Below, in pieces: positions 20,594 through 29,035 of a DNA stretch of 48,509 nt. The stretch's first letter is position 1, and the number at the start of each line of letters is the position of its first letter. The notes beneath the pieces were generated by a model that saw only the letters and a program-made list of their open reading frames with translations, ran no database searches and was not told where the DNA came from. Origin of the DNA: Roseateles sp. (GTDB lineage: Bacteria; Pseudomonadota; Gammaproteobacteria; Burkholderiales; Burkholderiaceae); contig JAFAMW010000071.1 in assembly GCA_019232985.1 (NCBI GenBank), positions 1 through 48,509 on the forward strand, in the 5' to 3' direction. The position numbers were made by a program, and so were the translations under genes.

Positions 20594-21621
20594 ACCGCCT
20601 CGATCGGGCCGGCATGGCCATGCTGCCAAGCTATATGGCGCCGCGCTGGGACCACGAGACCCGCGCGATCCTCGACGTCCTCGGCGACCGCTATGCGCCG
20701 GGCGGGGACTACCGGGAGCTTCAGCCGCTCGACGACGCCGCGTTCGACACGCTGCGCGACGACCTTGCGAGCCTGGCGCCCAGCCTCGTCCAATCGGCCG
20801 AGTACCTGGCAACGAGCCTCGCAGCGGCCGGCTGCGGCGTGCTCATGCCCGACCTCGGCCTCGCGGCGCTCGACCCGCAGACCCGAGCCCGCTTGGTGTT
20901 CGCCCTGAGCCTTTGCCTGGGCCGGCCCACGGCCAGCGACCACAAACGGCGTCAGATTATCTGGGACGTGGCGCCCCGCGCCGTCGAAGCAGGCGGCCTG
21001 CCGACCTTTTCCACGCACGACCGCGAGGCCGGCTTCCACACCGATTCGCAGTATTACCCGATGCCCGAGCGCTATTTCATCCTCTATGTGATGACGGCGG
21101 CGCGCTGCGGCGGCGGAATCTCGCGCCTGTGCGACGGTCGAGCACTGCAGGCGTCGCTCGACGTGACCGAAACGCGCTGGATGCTCGACCTGCTACGCGG
21201 GCGACCCCTGCCGTTCCGGGTGCCGGGCGTATTCAGGACGACCGATGACCCGGGCATCGCGCAGGCCAGCGTGGCACCCATCTTCTCCGCGGAGCCGGCC
21301 ATCCGCTACCGGCGCGACACCCTGCTGGACGGCCTGTCCGTGTTCCAGCAGTACTGCGACGACGATGTGCTGCGAGCCGTCAGCGCGCTCGACCGGGAGA
21401 TCGAACATACGCGGCACGTGGTGGAGTTCGCCATGCCGGGCGACACGCTGCTGCTGGTGGACAACCACCAGGCGCTGCATGCGCGCACGGCCTTCCGCGA
21501 CGCCCGTCGGCACCTGCTGAGGATACGCATGCGCGGCACCGAAGGCGCCCGCCCATGCCCTTTCCCGATGATCAGCAGCCGCATCGAAGGGGCCGCGGCG
21601 GCGGCGCGGCCGCGTCGCTGA
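20590..21621 (+). CDS. TauD/clavaminate synthase-like Fe(II)/2-oxoglutarate dioxygenase
   Basis: A 343-residue soluble enzyme. The iron facial triad is visible: His150 and Asp152 in GFHTDSQYY, and His297 in DNHQALHART. The 2-oxoglutarate-binding Arg is in RRHLLRIRMRG (about 308-313). LLLVDNHQALHARTAF resembles the TauD/TfdA and clavaminate synthase group, which hydroxylate, desaturate or cyclise small molecules, often amino acids. It is translationally coupled to the MFS gene by ATGA. Its 3' end overlaps the convergent haem-fusion gene by 50 bp. The substrate cannot be predicted. Confidence 0.85.
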   Translation: MNRLDRAGMAMLPSYMAPRWDHETRAILDVLGDRYAPGGDYRELQPLDDAAFDTLRDDLASLAPSLVQSAEYLATSLAAAGCGVLMPDLGLAALDPQTRARLVFALSLCLGRPTASDHKRRQIIWDVAPRAVEAGGLPTFSTHDREAGFHTDSQYYPMPERYFILYVMTAARCGGGISRLCDGRALQASLDVTETRWMLDLLRGRPLPFRVPGVFRTTDDPGIAQASVAPIFSAEPAIRYRRDTLLDGLSVFQQYCDDDVLRAVSALDREIEHTRHVVEFAMPGDTLLLVDNHQALHARTAFRDARRHLLRIRMRGTEGARPCPFPMISSRIEGAAAAARPRR

Positions 21622-24600
21622 CACCGAGGCGCAGGTTCAGCACCGTCGGCGACGGCGTCGCGCGCAGCGTGCCGGCCTCGAGCACGGCCGCGAGCACGCC
21701 CTGCGTCACGCCCATCGCCATCGCGTAGCCCGGGCAGGCGTGCATCGGCGGCCCTTGCGGGTCCTGGCGCGCGCCGCCGAACGCGATGAAGTGACCGGCC
21801 TCGATATCGGCCGGCGGCGTGTGGCGCGTCGCCGCCGCGAGGCCCGCGACGACGACGTCGCCCTGCCTGACCGCGACGCCGCCGATCTCGTGGTCGACGA
21901 GCGCGCGGCGCCAGACCATCGGCGGCACCGGCTTGGCCATCAGCGTCCGCAACAGCGCGGGGCGCAGCACCGCCTCGGCCGCGCCGAAATCCTGCGCGGG
22001 CAAGCCGGTCCACGCGAGTTGCAGGTCCCACAGCGCATGGGTCGCGGCGAGCACGCCGAGGCAGGCGACGGTGTTCGCGAACACGGTCGGCGGGAAGCCG
22101 AGCATGATGCCCGCGAGCGTGCGCGCCGTGATGCCTTCGTCGCCGGCTTCGAAGGGCTGCATCGCGGCGACGATGGCTTGCGTCAGCGGCCATTGGCCGA
22201 GCTCGGGCCCGCTCGCGAGCCAGGCCGCCGCCGCCTTGCGCAGGCGCGCGCCGGCCTGCTCGCCCTGCTTCGAGACATGCTCGGTCGGATGCGCGCCGAA
22301 CACATGGCGTGCGACCGGTATGAAGTCGAGCGGGCAGCGCGCACGCGCCTCCTTGGGGTCGGCGCTGAACTGCATGCCGAGCATGTGCGTGCCGTCGGGC
22401 AGGCCGAACCACAGCGTGCACAGCTGCTGCAGCACGAGCATCGCGAGCGCCTCGAAGTCGAGCGGCGCCTCGGCGAGCCCGACCGCGAGCGCGCCCTCGC
22501 GCAGCTGCGCGATCACGGCCGCGGCGTAGCCCTTGGCCGCGGCAAAGCTCTCGGGCGCGCCGATCGCCTCGATCGCCTTGTTGATCGCGGGCGCCTGGGC
22601 GTCGTGCGCGGCGCCATCCAGGCCCAGGTAGCCGAGCCCGATCGAGCTGCTCATGCGCTCGCCGTAGCCGCTGACCGAGTAGCGCGTGTCGCCATTGCGC
22701 AGCACCTCCATGACGAGCGCCGGCGCGCCGACGAGCACGCCGTAGGGCGTCGCGAGCGCACCGCCCTGGGCGATCACGTAGTCCCACGCGGCGTCGCCGG
22801 TCTCGCGGTCCTCGAGCCAGCAGCGCCAGCCCTCGGCGTCGGTCGGCACGCGCGGCACGGGCGCGGCCGGCGCGGGCCCCGGCAGCAGTGCCCCCAGATT
22901 GCGCAGCGCCGGAATCGAGGGCACGAAGAAATAGCCGCCCCACTGGATCTCGACGAGCGGCTGGTCGCCGAGCCGGATGTCGACGCCGCGGCCGTCGATC
23001 TCGCAGCGGTAGACGCGCTCCTCGCCGGCCGTCGCGACGCCGAGAAAGGGGTCGCCCTGCCCCGAGTAGCCGCCGCTGCTGTTCGCGCCGGCCATCCAGC
23101 GCTGGATCGTCTCGTACTGCTCGGCGAGGTTGGCGTTGTAGGCCATGAAGACGAGGCCGCGGTCGGCGTCGCCGGGCTGGCCGTAGCTCAAGCCGCGCCG
23201 CGCGATGCGCGGCAGCAGCTCGCCCGCACGCGGGTTCGCGCGGCGGACATGGGCGTGGAACGGGCAGCGCGAGCCCTGAGGGTCGGCCGCGTAGGTGAAG
23301 TCGTTGGTGCTGTTCGCGGGCGCGGCGAGCGGCCGGCCGTCGCGCCAGCGGCCCATCAGCTTGGCGGCGAGCAGCTCCGGGTCGACGTCGAGCCGCGCGG
23401 CGTTCGCGGCGAGCAGGGCGTCGAGGCGCGCGACGTTCTGGCGCAGCTTGCGGATGACCAGATAGCTGCCGTTGTCGAGCAGCGCGTCGGCGGCTTCAGG
23501 CACCGCGACCGCGTCGCGCGTCGTCGGGTAGCCGAGCAGCAGCTCGCCCTTGGGCACCGCGTCGCTCCACTGGCTGCCGCCCGCCGCCGGCGCGACGCGC
23601 GGCTGGCTGATGCCGTCGACGAAACCGAAGGACTCGCGCGTCTCGCCGTCCCGGCCCGCCTGGCGGCGCAGCGGCTGCACGCTAAGCAGCGCGAGGCCCG
23701 GCGTCGCCGCGATATCGGCGATCACGGCGTCGACCTGGTCGGCGCCCTGCGCGTCGTGGCGCAGCTGCACGAGCAGGTGCACGCTGCCGAGGTCGATCGC
23801 GTGGCCGTCGCCGCCGTCGGGCCAGTTGCGGCGCGGCAGCGGCCAGTACTGCGGGTGGTTCGCGTGCCAGTCGCCGAGCACGCCGGCGCGCTGCTCCATG
23901 CCCTCGCGGAAGGGCTGCGAGAACGCCGCGAGCCGCGCCTCGCCGGCACCGAGCGCGCGCAGGCCCGCCAGGCTCAGCGCGACGTTCAGGTAGACGTCGC
24001 GCGGCGGCCGGCGGCCCAGCAGCGTGTCGACTTCGGAGCTGATGGGCACGCTCGCGAGCCAGGCGAGCGCGAGCGCCGGGTCGCGAACCGCGACGAGCAG
24101 CAGCGCGCCGCCGGCGAGCGTCGGGTAGGGCGTGACGATGCCGCCCTGCACGTCGGCGCCGTCGTGGTCGTCGAGCTTGCGCGGCGTCAGCTGCGGCACC
24201 GGGATGTCGCGCTCGAACCATTGCAGCGGCTGCCAGAACGCCTCGCGCACCGGGTGGCCGGGGCCGAACAGGCGGCGCGTGTCGAGCCGGATCAGCTCGA
24301 ACAGGATGTCCCGCGCGGCCCGGTACAGGCACAGTCCACCAGGCAGGCTTTCGTCGAAGTAACGCGCCAATGCATAGAGCGCGGCGAGGCCGTTGACGCC
24401 CGCGACCGCCATCGCCTGGGCCTGCGGCGGGTTGCCGGGCAGCGGCGCGCTCCAGCCCGGCAGCGGCGTACTCAGGCGCGCCGCGTCGAGCGCGCCGGTG
24501 GCGTCGTCGACGCGCTGCCGGGCCTCGAGCTGCGCGAGGTAGTCCACGTCGCTGGCGGTGCGGCCCGACTCGAGGTAGAGAAAATCGGCCGAGACCTCGT

Positions 24601-25036
24601 TCGCTCGCACCCAGGCCGAGTAGGCCTCGAAGCTGACGTCGCGCGACAGCCTGTAGTCGACCGAGTGGCACAGGATCAGGTCGAGCATGGTGCCGAGGTC
24701 GCGCCAGATCACGCGCATGTACGGCTCCCAGCCGCCGTCGAAGCAGACGTTGAGCAGCAGGCGCACCGGCGCGTTGCTGCCCGGCGCCGGGTCGATCACG
24801 ACCCAGCGGAACGAATGGACGATGCGGAAGCGGCTGACCGCGTCGGTGAACGGCGTCGGCGGGTCGCTCGACTCGCGCGCGGCAAGCCGGATCGCGTTGA
24901 GCGTCTGGAGCACCGCGCGCAGGCGGTTCGCGTAGCTGATCACGTCGAAGCCGGGCGCGGGGCCGGGCCGGATCGGCGTGAGCAGGGTCAGGTCGGTGAT
25001 GCCTTGCAGCTGCGTGTCGAACCGGCGTTGCGCCAT
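21572..25036 (-). CDS. Three-module haem protein: ferredoxin-like N-domain, DyP peroxidase and P450-like domain
   Basis: A 1154-residue protein with no signal peptide. Residues 1-290 resemble a degenerate ferredoxin-like unit (LLLNVCFDGGWEPYMRVIW at 93-111). Residues about 295-715 are a DyP-type peroxidase: start DVQGGIVTPYP, GFVDGISQP with catalytic Asp474, CPFHAHVRRANPR with the probable proximal His596, and RRGLSYG. Residues about 750-1135 are P450-like: YSVSGYGERM, an I-helix region near 975-990, VWRRALVDHEIGGVAVRQGD, and the haem loop HACPG with Cys1101. The P450 part is degenerate: ExxR reads RTLM (1030-1033), the acid-threonine pair of helix I is replaced by GFPPT (980-984), and about eight extra residues separate FGG from the Cys loop. 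ATG 25036 has GAGGGGG 8 nt upstream. It could be a peroxygenase or a hydroperoxide-converting enzyme (inference). Confidence 0.88.
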   Translation of the reverse strand: MAQRRFDTQLQGITDLTLLTPIRPGPAPGFDVISYANRLRAVLQTLNAIRLAARESSDPPTPFTDAVSRFRIVHSFRWVVIDPAPGSNAPVRLLLNVCFDGGWEPYMRVIWRDLGTMLDLILCHSVDYRLSRDVSFEAYSAWVRANEVSADFLYLESGRTASDVDYLAQLEARQRVDDATGALDAARLSTPLPGWSAPLPGNPPQAQAMAVAGVNGLAALYALARYFDESLPGGLCLYRAARDILFELIRLDTRRLFGPGHPVREAFWQPLQWFERDIPVPQLTPRKLDDHDGADVQGGIVTPYPTLAGGALLLVAVRDPALALAWLASVPISSEVDTLLGRRPPRDVYLNVALSLAGLRALGAGEARLAAFSQPFREGMEQRAGVLGDWHANHPQYWPLPRRNWPDGGDGHAIDLGSVHLLVQLRHDAQGADQVDAVIADIAATPGLALLSVQPLRRQAGRDGETRESFGFVDGISQPRVAPAAGGSQWSDAVPKGELLLGYPTTRDAVAVPEAADALLDNGSYLVIRKLRQNVARLDALLAANAARLDVDPELLAAKLMGRWRDGRPLAAPANSTNDFTYAADPQGSRCPFHAHVRRANPRAGELLPRIARRGLSYGQPGDADRGLVFMAYNANLAEQYETIQRWMAGANSSGGYSGQGDPFLGVATAGEERVYRCEIDGRGVDIRLGDQPLVEIQWGGYFFVPSIPALRNLGALLPGPAPAAPVPRVPTDAEGWRCWLEDRETGDAAWDYVIAQGGALATPYGVLVGAPALVMEVLRNGDTRYSVSGYGERMSSSIGLGYLGLDGAAHDAQAPAINKAIEAIGAPESFAAAKGYAAAVIAQLREGALAVGLAEAPLDFEALAMLVLQQLCTLWFGLPDGTHMLGMQFSADPKEARARCPLDFIPVARHVFGAHPTEHVSKQGEQAGARLRKAAAAWLASGPELGQWPLTQAIVAAMQPFEAGDEGITARTLAGIMLGFPPTVFANTVACLGVLAATHALWDLQLAWTGLPAQDFGAAEAVLRPALLRTLMAKPVPPMVWRRALVDHEIGGVAVRQGDVVVAGLAAATRHTPPADIEAGHFIAFGGARQDPQGPPMHACPGYAMAMGVTQGVLAAVLEAGTLRATPSPTVLNLRLGVSDAAAPPPRPLRCGC

Positions 25037-25318
25037 GTCGCGTCCCCCTCGTCCGTGCTGATGCGGGCCGCCGCCTCGCCCCGCTGGACTCGGGGTCGGG
25101 CGCGGTCTCCGGATGTCTTGGCGGCCGATTTGACCCGATTCCGGCGTCGCCTGCATGACGTTTCGTCGCGACGGCCTGCGCTTCACGCCGCTGCGGCTGC
25201 GCTTCGTCGCGCCGCGCTGGCGAGGCCCCGGGGCGACGCCGAAACTTCAATCACCGAAGCAGGAAACCACCTGCAAGGACAGCCGGAAACAGACCACCGA
25301 ACCACCCAGGAGCCCGCC
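25037..25318. other. Divergent intergenic region without a recognised gene
   Basis: This 282-bp stretch separates the haem-fusion gene from the small VVGHR protein gene. It should hold promoters for both. I see no convincing -35/-10 pair, no long inverted repeat and no short gene with a ribosome site. Confidence 0.4.
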
Positions 25319-25588
25319 ATGTACAGCTATGCCAGCCCCGTGTTCAAGTTCACCGTCGCCACCCTGATCGTCGCGCTGTTCGGCGCCGCCGGCCTCGCGA
25401 TCGGCAGCGCCGACAAGCAGGCCCAAGCGCCGCAGGAAATCGTCCAGCTCGAACGCGTCGTCGTCGTCGGCCACCGCCATGTCGCGGCCGTCGAGCACCT
25501 GCCGACCGTCTACGTCGTCGGCCACCGCCGTCACGCCGACACGCTGCAGGTCGCGAAGGCCTGCGACAACGCGACCGCGAGCTGCTGA
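25319..25588 (+). CDS. Small membrane-anchored protein with duplicated VVGHR motif
   Basis: An 89-residue hypothetical protein. Residues 9-29 are a hydrophobic anchor or signal (FKFTVATLIVALFGAAGLAIG). The rest is short and polar and carries the motif VxVVGHR twice (47-53 and 64-70), encoded by a near-exact 16-bp DNA repeat, and ends with two cysteines (82 and 89). AGGAG lies 6 nt before ATG 25319, and a strong terminator follows, so it is probably a real single-gene unit. The family is unknown to me; His in the repeats could bind metal, which is speculation. Confidence 0.7.
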   Translation: MYSYASPVFKFTVATLIVALFGAAGLAIGSADKQAQAPQEIVQLERVVVVGHRHVAAVEHLPTVYVVGHRRHADTLQVAKACDNATASC

Positions 25589-25647
25589 TGCGAGGCCATC
25601 GCGCAGCCTGTCTGCGACCGCCGTCCCTCGCGCTGACCGCCCCACCC

Positions 25648-25680
25648 AACGCCCGGCCTACGCGCCGGGCGTTTGCTTTT
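25648..25680 (+). terminator. Rho-independent terminator after the small VVGHR gene
   Basis: A perfect 10-bp stem AACGCCCGGC/GCCGGGCGTT with a 6-nt loop is followed by TGCTTTT. It lies 60 bp after the stop codon. Confidence 0.8.
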
Positions 25681-25825
25681 GGTGATCGCCGTTTCTCAAG
25701 GTGAATTTCCCACAAAGCTTCATCAGAAGATTTACAGCCACGCGGGGCGCGCGCCGCATAGGCTTGGGGCCGTGACGACAAGAGCGCGCGCAACAAGCCG
25801 CCGCCACGCTCAGGGACACCTACCC

Positions 25826-26494
25826 ATGCAACTGCCGACCCACGCGCTGGCCGACCCGATCGCCGCGTTCCCATCGACGCGCACCGAGCGGCGCCAGGCC
25901 GGCTCGCTGAGCAGCCACTGGTTGAGCCTCGTACTCGACGAGCTCGACTACGGCGTGCTGCTGCTCAACGCCGACGGCCGCGTCCTCCACTGCAACCACG
26001 CGGCGCGGCGCGCGCTCGACGAGCCGCACCCTCTGCAGGTCGCCGAACAGACCCTGCGCGCAAGCGACCCGGCCGACGCGGAGGCGCTCGCCGCCGCGCT
26101 GGTCTCGGCCGAGAACGACGGCCGGCGCTGCCTGCTGCGCCTGGGCCGCGACGCGAACCGCAGCAACGTCGTCGTCGTGCCGCTGAACCGCGACGTGCGC
26201 CAGGCCGCCGTGCTGCTGATCCTCGAGCGCCGCGAGCTCTGCGGCGACCTCGCCGCGCAATGGTTCGCGCTGCGCCACGGCCTCACGCCGACCGAGACCG
26301 AGGTGCTCAAGGCGCTCGCCCAGGGCGCGCGGCCGCACGACGTCGCGACCCAGCAGGGCGTCGCGATCTCGACCGTGCGCACCCAGATCCAGAGCATCCG
26401 CGCGAAATCGGGCGCCGACAGCATCGGCGAGCTGCTGCGCCAGCTCGCGCTGCTGCCGCCGCTGATGTCGGCCTTGCGGATGGACTTTAACTAG
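25826..26494 (+). CDS. PAS-LuxR type transcriptional regulator
   Basis: A 222-residue regulator. Residues about 30-140 look like a PAS-type sensor (LVLDELDYGVLLLNADGRVLHCNHAARRAL). Residues about 153-212 are a LuxR helix-turn-helix: GLTPTETEVLKALAQGARPHDVATQQGVAISTVRTQIQSIRAKSG, with the usual Thr-Glu pair at the start and the Val-Arg-Thr-Gln recognition helix. The ligand of the PAS part is unknown. ATG 25826 is preceded by a weak AGGGAC. It is followed in the same direction by a CRP-family gene 91 bp away, which might be independent. Confidence 0.85.
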   Translation: MQLPTHALADPIAAFPSTRTERRQAGSLSSHWLSLVLDELDYGVLLLNADGRVLHCNHAARRALDEPHPLQVAEQTLRASDPADAEALAAALVSAENDGRRCLLRLGRDANRSNVVVVPLNRDVRQAAVLLILERRELCGDLAAQWFALRHGLTPTETEVLKALAQGARPHDVATQQGVAISTVRTQIQSIRAKSGADSIGELLRQLALLPPLMSALRMDFN

Positions 26495-26585
26495 GGGTCG
26501 CCGACCGGACGCCAACTTCGTCCGGAGGCGCATGCGGCGCCCGTATCATCGCGGCGAGCGCCATGCTGCGGCGCGCAGAGCCACG

Positions 26586-27224
26586 ATGGACGAAGCAACG
26601 ACGACCTCCGAGCCCGGCTGGAACCAGCTCCCGCCGGCCCTGCGCGCGCTCGCGCTGCGCGGCACCGCCCGCAGCTACCGCCGCGGCACCCTGCTGATCG
26701 AGGAAGGCGCCAGCGGCGACAGCCTCTACCTGATCCTTGCCGGGTCGCTGCGCGTGTTCGGCTGCGACCAGCGCGGCCGCGAGGTGACCTACGGCGTCTA
26801 CGGCCCCGGCGAGTACGTCGGCGAGATGAGCCTCGACGGCGAGCCGCGCTCGGCCAGCGTGATCTGCGAGGCCGACACGCGCTGCGTGCTGCTCACCCGC
26901 GCGAGCCTGCTCGCGCATATCGCGGCCCAGCCCGAGTTCGCGCTCGAGCTGCTGACCAAGGTGATCCGCCGCGCGCGCGCGGCGACGCTGTCGACCAAGC
27001 AGCTCGCGCTCAACGACGTCTACGGCCGCCTGAAGTCGCTCGTCGAGACGCTCGCCGACGAGACCGGCGAGATCCGCCTCACGCACCAGGCCATGGCGCA
27101 GCGCCTCGGCTGCTCGCGCGAGATGGTCTCCAAGCTCGTCAAGGACCTCGAGCACGGCGGCTACCTCGAGCGCATCGCGAACGGCCGCTACCGCCGCCTG
27201 CGCAATCTGCCGGCGCGCTGGTAG
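26586..27224 (+). CDS. Crp/Fnr-family regulator with intact cyclic-nucleotide signature
   Basis: A 212-residue regulator. The N-terminal cupin has the phosphate-binding cassette GEMSLDGEPRSASV, with Glu80, Arg88 and Ser89 in the positions that bind the ribose-phosphate of cAMP in CRP. No FNR-type cysteine cluster is present. The C-terminal winged helix reads LTHQAMAQRLGCSREMVSKLVKDLEHGGYLE, close to E. coli CRP's recognition helix. It therefore probably responds to a cyclic nucleotide, and two cyclase-type genes lie 8-12 kb upstream. ATG 26586 is preferred; an upstream ATG at 26532 would add a basic tail not seen in the family. Confidence 0.92.
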   Translation: MDEATTTSEPGWNQLPPALRALALRGTARSYRRGTLLIEEGASGDSLYLILAGSLRVFGCDQRGREVTYGVYGPGEYVGEMSLDGEPRSASVICEADTRCVLLTRASLLAHIAAQPEFALELLTKVIRRARAATLSTKQLALNDVYGRLKSLVETLADETGEIRLTHQAMAQRLGCSREMVSKLVKDLEHGGYLERIANGRYRRLRNLPARW

Positions 27225-27246
27225 AAGACAAACCTAGACGCTGCGC

Positions 27247-28125
27247 TCAGGCCGGCGGCGGCGCCGGCAGCGGCGACGCGACCGGGAAGCGCAGCGGCGG
27301 CCTGGGCGCGGCCGCGTAGAGCGCGGCGACGCGCGGCAGGTTGCGGCTCAGCTCGGCGCTGCGCGTCGCGCCCGACGGGTGCGTCGCCAGATAGGCCGGC
27401 GGCGCGCCGCTCGCCCCCATCTTCCGCCACAGGCTCAGCGCCGCGGCCGGGTCGTAGCCGGCGCGCGCGGCGAGCTCCATGCCGACGAGGTCGGCCTCGC
27501 TCTCGTCCGCGCGGCTGAAGCGCAGCGTGAGCAGCTGGCCGCCCATCTGCAGCAGCGTGTCGCCGACGTTGCCGAAGCCGAGCAGGGTCGACAGCGCGGC
27601 GACGCCGAGCCGCGTCGTGCCGGTCTTCGCGAGGCGCGCACGCGCGTGCTCGCGCAGCGCGTGCGCGATCTCGTGGCCCATCACGATCGCGACCTCGGCG
27701 TCGCTCAGGCGCAGCCTCTCGAGGATGCCGTAGAAGAACAGGATCTTGCCGCCGGGCAGGCACATCGCGTTGAGTTGCGGGCTCGCGATCGCGTTGACCT
27801 CCCAGCGCCATTGCGACGCGCGCGGGTTCCACGCGGACGCGAACGGGATCAGCCGCGCCGCGATCGCGCGCAGCCGCTCGAGCTGCGCCTGGCCGGGCGG
27901 CAGCAGCGCGTGCGCCTGGGCGGCCTGGGCCAGGAGCTGCCGGTATTGCTGGGCGCCGGCCGCCTCGACCTGGGCGGCCGGCACGAGCCGCACGAACCAG
28001 CTCGGTTCGCCGACCGGCACGCCGTCGCGCGCGGGCTGCCTGTCCTTGCAGCCGGCCGCGGCCAGCGCGGCGGCGCCGAACAGCGCACGCCGCGTCAGGA
28101 CGGTGGATTCAGGGCGCACGGGCAT
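27247..28125 (-). CDS. M48-family metalloprotease, lipoprotein (LoiP-like)
   Basis: A 292-residue protein. The start RPESTVLTRRALFGAAALAAAGC combines an RR pair with a lipobox (AAGC), so it is probably lipidated and held in a membrane. The zinc motif HEIAH is intact and the third ligand is in DESEADLVGME. LNAMCLPGGKILFFYGILERL is typical of the M48 LoiP/YcaL group that degrades misfolded outer-membrane proteins. The C-terminus (about 235-292) is Pro-rich. ATG 28125 was chosen because it places the basic n-region correctly; ATG 28161 is in frame. It is divergent from the flavin reductase gene. Confidence 0.88.
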   Translation of the reverse strand: MPVRPESTVLTRRALFGAAALAAAGCKDRQPARDGVPVGEPSWFVRLVPAAQVEAAGAQQYRQLLAQAAQAHALLPPGQAQLERLRAIAARLIPFASAWNPRASQWRWEVNAIASPQLNAMCLPGGKILFFYGILERLRLSDAEVAIVMGHEIAHALREHARARLAKTGTTRLGVAALSTLLGFGNVGDTLLQMGGQLLTLRFSRADESEADLVGMELAARAGYDPAAALSLWRKMGASGAPPAYLATHPSGATRSAELSRNLPRVAALYAAAPRPPLRFPVASPLPAPPPA

Positions 28126-28159
28126 CGGCGCGCGGCAGGCAAGGAGACGGCATCGCGCC

Positions 28160-28194
28160 ATTGTCGCGGCGGCGCCATGCGCTGCGGCGACAAT
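28160..28194. promoter_or_regulatory. Inverted repeat in a divergent promoter
   Basis: ATTGTCGC (28160-28167) and GCGACAAT (28187-28194) form a perfect inverted repeat with a 19-bp centre between the M48 lipoprotein gene and the flavin reductase gene. The right arm contains GACAAT, which sits 6 nt before the reductase ATG as a -10-like element. Confidence 0.4.
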
Positions 28195-28200
28195 CGCGCC

Positions 28201-28683
28201 ATGACCCGCGATCCCCTGGCCTTTCGCGCCGCCTTGGGGCTGTTCGCCACCGGCGTGACCATCGTCACCGCCCGGGCCGACGACGGCACCCTGGTCGGCC
28301 TCACGGCCAACTCCTTCAATTCCGTCTCGCTCGACCCGCCGCTCGTGCTGTGGAGCCTCGCGCGCCGCGCGGGCTCGCTGCCGGTGTTCAGCGGCGGCTC
28401 GCATTACGCGATCAACATCCTCGCGGCCGACCAGCGTGGCCTCGCCGAGCGCTTCGCGACGCGCGACATCGACCGCTTCGCCGGCGTCGCCTGGCAGGAG
28501 GGCGCCGGCGGCGCGCCGGTGCTCGAGGGCGCGGCGGCGGTGTTCGAGTGCGCGAACCGCAGCCAGTACGAGGAAGGCGACCACGTCATCTTCGTCGGCG
28601 AGGTCGAGCGCTGCCGCGCCGACCCGGCGGCCCAGCCGCTGATCTTCCACGGCGGGCGCTACTACACCGAGCTGCCGCTCTAG
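28201..28683 (+). CDS. Flavin reductase family protein (FMN-binding)
   Basis: A 160-residue protein of the flavin_reduct family (split-barrel FMN fold). Family marks are LGLFATGVTIVTAR at the start, LTANSFNSVSLDPPLVLWSL in the first third, and a GDHVIFVGEVERC strand near the end before GGRYY. These enzymes pass electrons from NAD(P)H to free flavin for a partner monooxygenase, or act alone. No partner monooxygenase is adjacent, and the only oxygenases nearby (the dioxygenase and the P450-like fusion) do not normally need reduced flavin. ATG 28201 seems to be leaderless: GACAAT is followed by CGCGCC and then the start. Confidence 0.9.
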   Translation: MTRDPLAFRAALGLFATGVTIVTARADDGTLVGLTANSFNSVSLDPPLVLWSLARRAGSLPVFSGGSHYAINILAADQRGLAERFATRDIDRFAGVAWQEGAGGAPVLEGAAAVFECANRSQYEEGDHVIFVGEVERCRADPAAQPLIFHGGRYYTELPL

Positions 28684-28763
28684 TGGCGTGAGTTAGAAGT
28701 TCGTTGAAATTCTAAAATTTGTCGCCTGTACTCGCATCGTGTGCGAGCGAGTTTGACGGGCCA

Positions 28764-29006
28764 ATGCGTGGTGGAAGACCCAAAGCCGAGCTGACACTCA
28801 GTGCCGCGGAGCGTCCGCAGGCGCCCAAATGGGCGCGAACGCACGCAGAATTGGCACCCGCGATGGGCGATATCAGCCTGCCGTGTCCGATTCGCGGACT
28901 CCTGCGTTCGCACGGCTCGGCAAACGGGCGTTTTGAAGCTGGTCTGCAGCGGACTCGCTTTGCGGCCGTGGCCGAGATTCGGGGCGGGGCTGAGGCCCAT
29001 TGCTAA
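28764..29006 (+). pseudogene. Probable relic of an IS630-type transposase N-terminus
   Basis: The 387 bp from 28684 to 29070 hold no intact gene. An open stretch from ATG 28764 begins RGGRPKAELTLSAAERPQ, which looks like the start of an IS630-family transposase; after about 25 residues (KWAR) the resemblance is lost, and there is no catalytic DDE region. Upstream lie short inverted repeats TTAGAA/TTCTAA (28693-28715) and CTCGCA/TGCGAG (28731-28747). Base composition is lower in GC than its neighbours. I read it as a decayed insertion fragment; a chance match is possible. Confidence 0.4.
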
Positions 29007-29035
29007 TCAGGAGCCGTTCTGCCCGCGTGCGCCAC

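Noticed and set aside
21740..25318. About 1190 codons open on the plus strand opposite the haem-fusion gene
   Set aside because: Low-complexity, Arg/Ala-rich composition and no recognisable motif; only its last 89 codons (from 25319) look like a gene.
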